Shown here: piece after piece, positions 60,094 to 64,000 of the stretch
Layout of the letters: every line of letters starts with the position of its first letter
How positions within the stretch are numbered: position 1 is the first letter of the stretch
Source: Bog-877 sp050734135
Lineage (GTDB): Bacteria > Chloroflexota > Dormibacteria > Aeolococcales > Bog-877
Direction: 5' to 3'
NCBI GenBank assembly: GCA_050734135.1
Contig: JBOHUG010000009.1
Coordinates: forward strand, 1 to 64,000
Length of the DNA: 64,000 bases
Translations under genes and position numbers: made by a program
The notes under the pieces: model-generated
What the model was told of the DNA's origin: nothing
Databases searched by the model: none
The model's input: only the letters and a program-made list of their open reading frames with translations

Positions 60094-61083
60094 TCAGTAG
60101 GCGGCCAACTCCCTCAGCTTGGCTTCGATCTTCTTCGGCCCGAGACAGTAGACCTCGGCCAGCGACTCCGCGAAGGGAATGGCGGGGATCTCCGGGCCGC
60201 CGATCCGCATCACCGGTCCGTCCAGGGCCTGGAAGCACTCCTCGGCGACGATAGCTGCGACCTCTGCTCCGACTCCAACCGCGAGGTTTGCCTCGTGTGC
60301 CACCAGCACCTTTCCGGTCCTGGTGGCACTCTCGATGATCACCTCGCGATCGAGCGGGCGCACCGTCCGCAGGTCCACCACCTCGACCTCCACCTCATCG
60401 CGGCTGAGAGACTCGGCAGCGGTAATCGCCTCGTGCACGGTGGCACCGTAAGTGAAACAGGTGATGTCCCGGCCCCGCCGCACGATCTCGGCCTTCCCGA
60501 TCGGGACCAGATACTCCTCCTCCGGGACCTCCTGCCGCATCGAGCGGTAGAGCCCTTTGTGCTCGAAGAAGCAGACCGGGTCCGGGTCCCGAACCGCTGC
60601 CAGCAGCAACCCCTTGGCGTCGTAGGGATTGGAGGGCAAGACCACTTTCAGACCAGGCACATGGGCGAAGAGCGCCTCCAGCATTTGGGAGTGGTAGAGA
60701 GCTCCGTGAACATGAACGCCACCTCCGCAGGGCGCGCGCACCACCATCGGGCAGCTCCAGTCGTTATTGGAGCGGTAGCGGATCTTGGCGGCCTCGCTGA
60801 TCAGCTGGTCCATTGCCGGGGGGATGAAGTCCAGGAACTGAATCTCGGCAACTGGGCGCAGCCCGGCCATGGCGCAGCCGATCGCGACCCCCACGATCGA
60901 GGCTTCGGCCAGCGGGCTGTCGATGACTCGCTCCTCACCGAACTCCTGGAAGAGCCCTGCGGTTGCTCCAAACACCCCTCCCTTCACCCCCACGTCCTCG
61001 CCCATTACGATCACCCGGTCATCCCGCCGCATTTCGTCCCGGAGGGCGTCGCGGACCGCCTCCACGTAGGTGATTTCTGGCAC
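60094..61083 (-). CDS. 2-oxoacid dehydrogenase E1 beta subunit
   Basis: A 329-aa transketolase-like beta subunit: VIVMGEDVGVKGGVFGAT, the conserved SPLAEASIVGVAIG, AEIQFLDFIPPAMDQLIS, RAPCGGGVHVHGALYHSQ and the C-terminal VVDLRTVRPLDREVIIES. It forms an alpha2beta2 tetramer with the product of the adjacent gene (1 base apart). Sequence style fits pyruvate or branched-chain enzymes. Confidence 0.93.
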   Translation of the reverse strand: MPEITYVEAVRDALRDEMRRDDRVIVMGEDVGVKGGVFGATAGLFQEFGEERVIDSPLAEASIVGVAIGCAMAGLRPVAEIQFLDFIPPAMDQLISEAAKIRYRSNNDWSCPMVVRAPCGGGVHVHGALYHSQMLEALFAHVPGLKVVLPSNPYDAKGLLLAAVRDPDPVCFFEHKGLYRSMRQEVPEEEYLVPIGKAEIVRRGRDITCFTYGATVHEAITAAESLSRDEVEVEVVDLRTVRPLDREVIIESATRTGKVLVAHEANLAVGVGAEVAAIVAEECFQALDGPVMRIGGPEIPAIPFAESLAEVYCLGPKKIEAKLRELAAY

Positions 61084-62091
61084 CTACTGGGCCTCGCGGT
61101 ACACGTGAAGCAAAGCGGAGGCGGGATCCGGCACCGGAGCCTGGTCGGCCTCACCCTGCGCCTCATCGATCAGTTGCTGGCACTCGACCCTGATCTGATC
61201 CGCCTCCCCTTCGGCGAGGATCGAACTCGACTCGAGGTCCGCCCGGAAGCGCTCGAGTGGGTCATGCCGGCGCATCTCCTCCAGATCGTCGGAACTCCGA
61301 TAGCGCCGCTGGTCGTCATCACTACTGTGCGACTGGAGCCGAACGCAGTTCGTCTCCAAGAGGGTGGGTCCACCCCCCCGCCGGGCCCGCTCGACCGCTT
61401 CGCTGGCGGCGCGATACACGGCCAGGACATCTCCGCCGTCGACCGACTGCCCGGGCATGCCGTAGCCGGACGCCCGCTCGGCCACATGCGCAACCGCCAT
61501 CTGCAGTGACTGGGGGACGCTGATGGCGAACGCGTTGTTCTCCACCAGGAAGATCACCGGGAGCTGGTGTATGGCGGCCCAGTTGAGTCCCTCATGCCAA
61601 TCTCCCTCGCTGGTCCCCCCCTCGCCCACCGAGGCCACCACCACCCGGTCCTCTTTGCGGTATTTGAAGGCGTGAGCCACGCCCACCGCGTGCAGGATCT
61701 GGGTCGCGACCGGGCTGCCCCCGGTGACGATGTTGTGCTGCCGCGAGGAGTAGTGCGCCGGCATCTGCCGTGCCCCGCTGCTCGGGTCTCCGGCTTTCGC
61801 CAGTGCCGCCAGGAGCTGGTCCCGCGGCTCCATGCCCATCACCAAGACCAAGGTGATGTCCCGGTAGTACGGGATGATCCAGTCGTAGTCCCGGCGCAAG
61901 GCATACCCCACGCCCACCTGGGCCCCTTCGTGGCCCTGTCCGGAGATCGCGAAAGGGGCCCTTCCCTGGCGGTTCAGGACCAGAATCCGCTGATCGAGAA
62001 GCCGGCCGAGAAGCATGTCCCGGTACATCGCCCGGAGCCGATCGCGAGTAAGCCCCGCCACTCCTACCGGCGCCGACTCGGTCAGTGCCAT
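61084..62091 (-). CDS. 2-oxoacid dehydrogenase E1 alpha subunit (probably branched-chain)
   Basis: 335 aa, thiamine-diphosphate binding through VGEGGTSEGDWHEGLNWAAI with the ENNAFAIS end of the motif. The phosphorylation-loop-like segment LQSHSSDDDQRRYR is characteristic of branched-chain 2-oxoacid dehydrogenases rather than pyruvate dehydrogenase. It is first in the order E1 alpha, E1 beta, E2, lipA, lipB. No E3 (lipoamide dehydrogenase) is seen in the window. Confidence 0.92.
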   Translation of the reverse strand: MALTESAPVGVAGLTRDRLRAMYRDMLLGRLLDQRILVLNRQGRAPFAISGQGHEGAQVGVGYALRRDYDWIIPYYRDITLVLVMGMEPRDQLLAALAKAGDPSSGARQMPAHYSSRQHNIVTGGSPVATQILHAVGVAHAFKYRKEDRVVVASVGEGGTSEGDWHEGLNWAAIHQLPVIFLVENNAFAISVPQSLQMAVAHVAERASGYGMPGQSVDGGDVLAVYRAASEAVERARRGGGPTLLETNCVRLQSHSSDDDQRRYRSSDDLEEMRRHDPLERFRADLESSSILAEGEADQIRVECQQLIDEAQGEADQAPVPDPASALLHVYREAQ

Positions 62092-62182
62092 CGCTTGCCT
62101 GCCTCCATCAACTCGCTAGGACCCGCGCCATCCTAGCGCCGCCCGCAGACGCAAATACGGCTCGAAGTGGTGCTGGCGCCGG

Positions 62183-63079
62183 TCAAGTCGCCAGGGAGCG
62201 GCGGACCCCCACGAAGCTGCCCACGGAACCCAGGGCACCACCGGCGATGACCAGAGCGAGCACGATCAGGGCGGCGAAGCGCACGCCCACCCCCAGAGCC
62301 AGACTGTCACCACCGCCAAATCCCAATCCAACCGCGAGAAGAATCAGGGAGGCTACCAGCGCTGAGACTACTCCGACGATGACACCCTCCAAAACGAAGG
62401 GCCAGCGAACGAACCAATCGGTGGCCCCAACCAGTTTCATGATCTCGATCTCGCGTCGACGGACATAGGCGGCGGTCCGTACCGAGATCGTGATGATGAC
62501 CAGAGCCACCGCTCCCACCACCGCCACTACCAGTGCCCCGCCCAGTTGAGCCACGAAGATGTACCGCTCCAGTCGCGGGATGACATCTGCGTTGTAGTCG
62601 GTTGGGTGGGGACCACTGTCCAGCAGGGCCGAGGTTCGCACCTCCCGGTTCAGCTCGGAGACTGCCTTGATGTTGCGCAGGTGGAAGTTGAGCGACGCCG
62701 GCAGGGGATTGCCCGCTCCCGATCTCTCCAACAGGTTGATCGCCTGGGTGAGACCCAGGCTGCTGCCCGCCTGCCGGGCCGCCTGGTCCTTGTTCTCGAA
62801 GGTGGCCCGGGCGACGGTCTTGGGGTTGTCCAGGTTCTGCTCCAAGTTGACCTCGCTGGCGAACCCGACGTGATCGGCCATGAAAACCTTGAGCACCGAC
62901 GCCTGCGACTCCTCTGTGTGCAGCACCCCGTCGAGTGCGTGCACCACCACCACCGCCACCCCCGCCCCCAGGAGCGTGAGCGTGATCGTCAGGACACTGG
63001 CGAGCGCAATGCCGCGGTTGCGCAGAATGTTCTGGATCGCCACGCGCCCGACGAACTTGAGGGCCGGGATGGGGTTCAC
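62183..63079 (-). CDS. ftsX: Cell division ABC transporter permease FtsX
   Basis: 298 aa with four membrane helices: one near residue 22-48 (GIALASVLTITLTLLGAGV), and three at the C-terminal half (GGALVVAVVGAVALVIITI, GVIVGVVSALVASLILLAVGL, AALIVLALVIAGGALGSV). A large extracellular domain lies between the first two. The conserved cytoplasmic segment RRREIEIMKLVGATDWFVR contacts FtsE. It starts 4 bases inside ftsE. It activates septal peptidoglycan hydrolases. Confidence 0.95.
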   Translation of the reverse strand: MNPIPALKFVGRVAIQNILRNRGIALASVLTITLTLLGAGVAVVVVHALDGVLHTEESQASVLKVFMADHVGFASEVNLEQNLDNPKTVARATFENKDQAARQAGSSLGLTQAINLLERSGAGNPLPASLNFHLRNIKAVSELNREVRTSALLDSGPHPTDYNADVIPRLERYIFVAQLGGALVVAVVGAVALVIITISVRTAAYVRRREIEIMKLVGATDWFVRWPFVLEGVIVGVVSALVASLILLAVGLGFGGGDSLALGVGVRFAALIVLALVIAGGALGSVGSFVGVRRSLAT

Positions 63080-63855
63080 AGGATGGCGTCTCCATCCCGC
63101 AGATAGGCCCCTTCCGCCTCATCTCGGACGATTCGGCCATCCTCGATGGCGATGACCCGACGGCGGCAGAGATCGACTACCTCGCGATTGTGGGTAGCCA
63201 TGACTACAGTGGCTCCCCGGTGATTGATCTGCTGGAGCAGCTGGACAATGCCCCATCCCGCATCGGGGTCGAGATTCCCAGTGGGCTCGTCCGCGAGGAA
63301 AATCCGGGGTCGGTGCACCAGCGCGCGGGCAATTGCGACCCGCTGCTGCTCCCCGCCGGAGAGTTCGGTAGGGTAGGCGTTGAGCTTGTCCTCCAGACCG
63401 ACGATGTAGAGCGCCTCACCGACCTTCTCTTTGAGGTGGGGCCGGCCCGGGTCGGTGACCTGGATGGCAAAGGCGACGTTCTGCTCCACGGTCAGGCTGG
63501 GGAGAAGCTTGAAGTCCTGGAAAACGATACCCATCTTGCGACGCAGGCGGGGAAGGTGGCGGTGCTTGAGCCGGTTCAGGTCCTGACCCTCTACTAGAAC
63601 ATGTCCCTGGGTGGCTCGCTCTTCCCGAATCAGAAGGCGGATCACGGTGGACTTCCCGGCGCCGCTGGCTCCAACGACGAATACGAAGTCGCGGGGGCGC
63701 ACCGTGAAGGAGGCATCCTGGATCGCCGCCTGACCGTTGGCGTAGATCTTGGTGACCTTCTCGAACACGATGATCGCCGGTTCGTTGCGAGTGACGTCCG
63801 TACTGCGGGCGCCGGTCGTCACGACTGGTGCTGGCGGGCTGGTGGAAATCGACAT
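63076..63855 (-). CDS. ftsE: Cell division ATP-binding protein FtsE
   Basis: 259 aa ABC ATPase: Walker A VVGASGAGKSTVIRLL, Q-loop GIVFQDFKLLPSLTVEQN, signature ELSGGEQQRVAIARAL, Walker B RIFLADEPTGNLDPD and switch His in VMATHNREVV. An additional N-terminal stretch of about 25 residues (MSISTSPPAPVVTTG) precedes the domain, longer than in most FtsE. ATG 63855 is preferred to the in-frame start at 63912. Confidence 0.95.
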   Translation of the reverse strand: MSISTSPPAPVVTTGARSTDVTRNEPAIIVFEKVTKIYANGQAAIQDASFTVRPRDFVFVVGASGAGKSTVIRLLIREERATQGHVLVEGQDLNRLKHRHLPRLRRKMGIVFQDFKLLPSLTVEQNVAFAIQVTDPGRPHLKEKVGEALYIVGLEDKLNAYPTELSGGEQQRVAIARALVHRPRIFLADEPTGNLDPDAGWGIVQLLQQINHRGATVVMATHNREVVDLCRRRVIAIEDGRIVRDEAEGAYLRDGDAIL

Positions 63856-63956
63856 CAGGGGAGGCTTTGTCCTCGTGCCAGGCGGGCTGGCAGCCGACGG
63901 GCGGAACCCCAAGAGGGAGAGTGGTGAAGCCCTTGGCCGTTCTCGATTTTCGCCCG

Positions 63957-63962
63957 AGTATA
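63957..63962 (-). promoter_or_regulatory. Possible -10 box of the ftsEX promoter
   Basis: TATACT on the minus strand, about 100 bases upstream of the ftsE ATG. No convincing -35 box lies at 16-18 bp, so this is tentative. Confidence 0.3.
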
Positions 63963-64000
63963 CCTTGCACGCCTGTAACTAACAGTGGTCACGGGGAGAG

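Overview
This is one GC-rich bacterial chromosome segment with closely packed genes. Many start codons are GTG and many neighbouring genes overlap by 4 bases. The mix of an F420-type (LLM) flavin oxidoreductase, a fused shikimate kinase/3-dehydroquinate synthase, branched-chain 2-oxoacid dehydrogenase subunits, DUF6457, FtsEX and secreted Ig-like proteins with a sortase-like tail suggests a GC-rich 'terrabacterial' lineage such as Dormibacterota, Actinomycetota or Chloroflexota. That placement is inference; there is no rRNA here.

Layout. 1-4400 is a scarred accessory region: wreckage of IS21-type and IS481-type insertion sequences, two orphan genes of lower GC, and a 1.7-kb mini integrative element. 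The element carries a tyrosine recombinase and sits between the 3' end of a tRNA-Gly gene and a 47-bp copy of that 3' end. 4450-11760 holds an ArsB/NhaD-like permease, the MrfA/MrfB DNA-repair pair behind an SOS-box-like operator, a YceI protein and an LLM oxidoreductase. 12047-27229 is an aromatic amino acid supercluster. 27280-42851 mixes a formyltransferase-like gene, molybdenum cofactor genes (fdhD, mobA, moeA), HPPD, an agmatinase-like enzyme, MarR, an L,D-transpeptidase and TldD/TldE. 43044-47385 holds two secreted Ig-like repeat proteins. 47701-56100 holds an M16 peptidase pair, a MoxR/DUF58 module and a GT87-like membrane protein. 56156-63855 holds tRNA-Val, lipB, lipA, a 2-oxoacid dehydrogenase E1/E2 set and ftsEX.

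The core of the window is the aromatic cluster. A minus-strand operon (chorismate mutase, DAHP synthase, tyrA, aroA, aroE, aroC, aroKB, aroQ) encodes all seven shikimate-pathway activities plus chorismate mutase and prephenate dehydrogenase. Beside it, trpE-trpG (minus) and trpD-C-F-B-A (plus) diverge and together complete tryptophan synthesis.

I read three transcription attenuators that share one design. A short leader peptide begins 9-10 nt after a -10 box, so the mRNA is nearly leaderless, and it carries clustered regulatory codons: Trp-Trp-Trp-Ser-Trp for trpEG, Trp-Arg-Trp-Tyr-Trp for trpDCFBA, and Phe-Thr-Tyr-Arg-Tyr for the shikimate operon. Each leader is followed by an intrinsic terminator, and each has an upstream segment that can pair with the terminator's 5' arm. 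Charging of tRNA-Trp would gate the Trp branch from both sides, and charging of tRNA-Phe/Tyr would gate the common pathway. This regulatory design is the most interesting content of the window.
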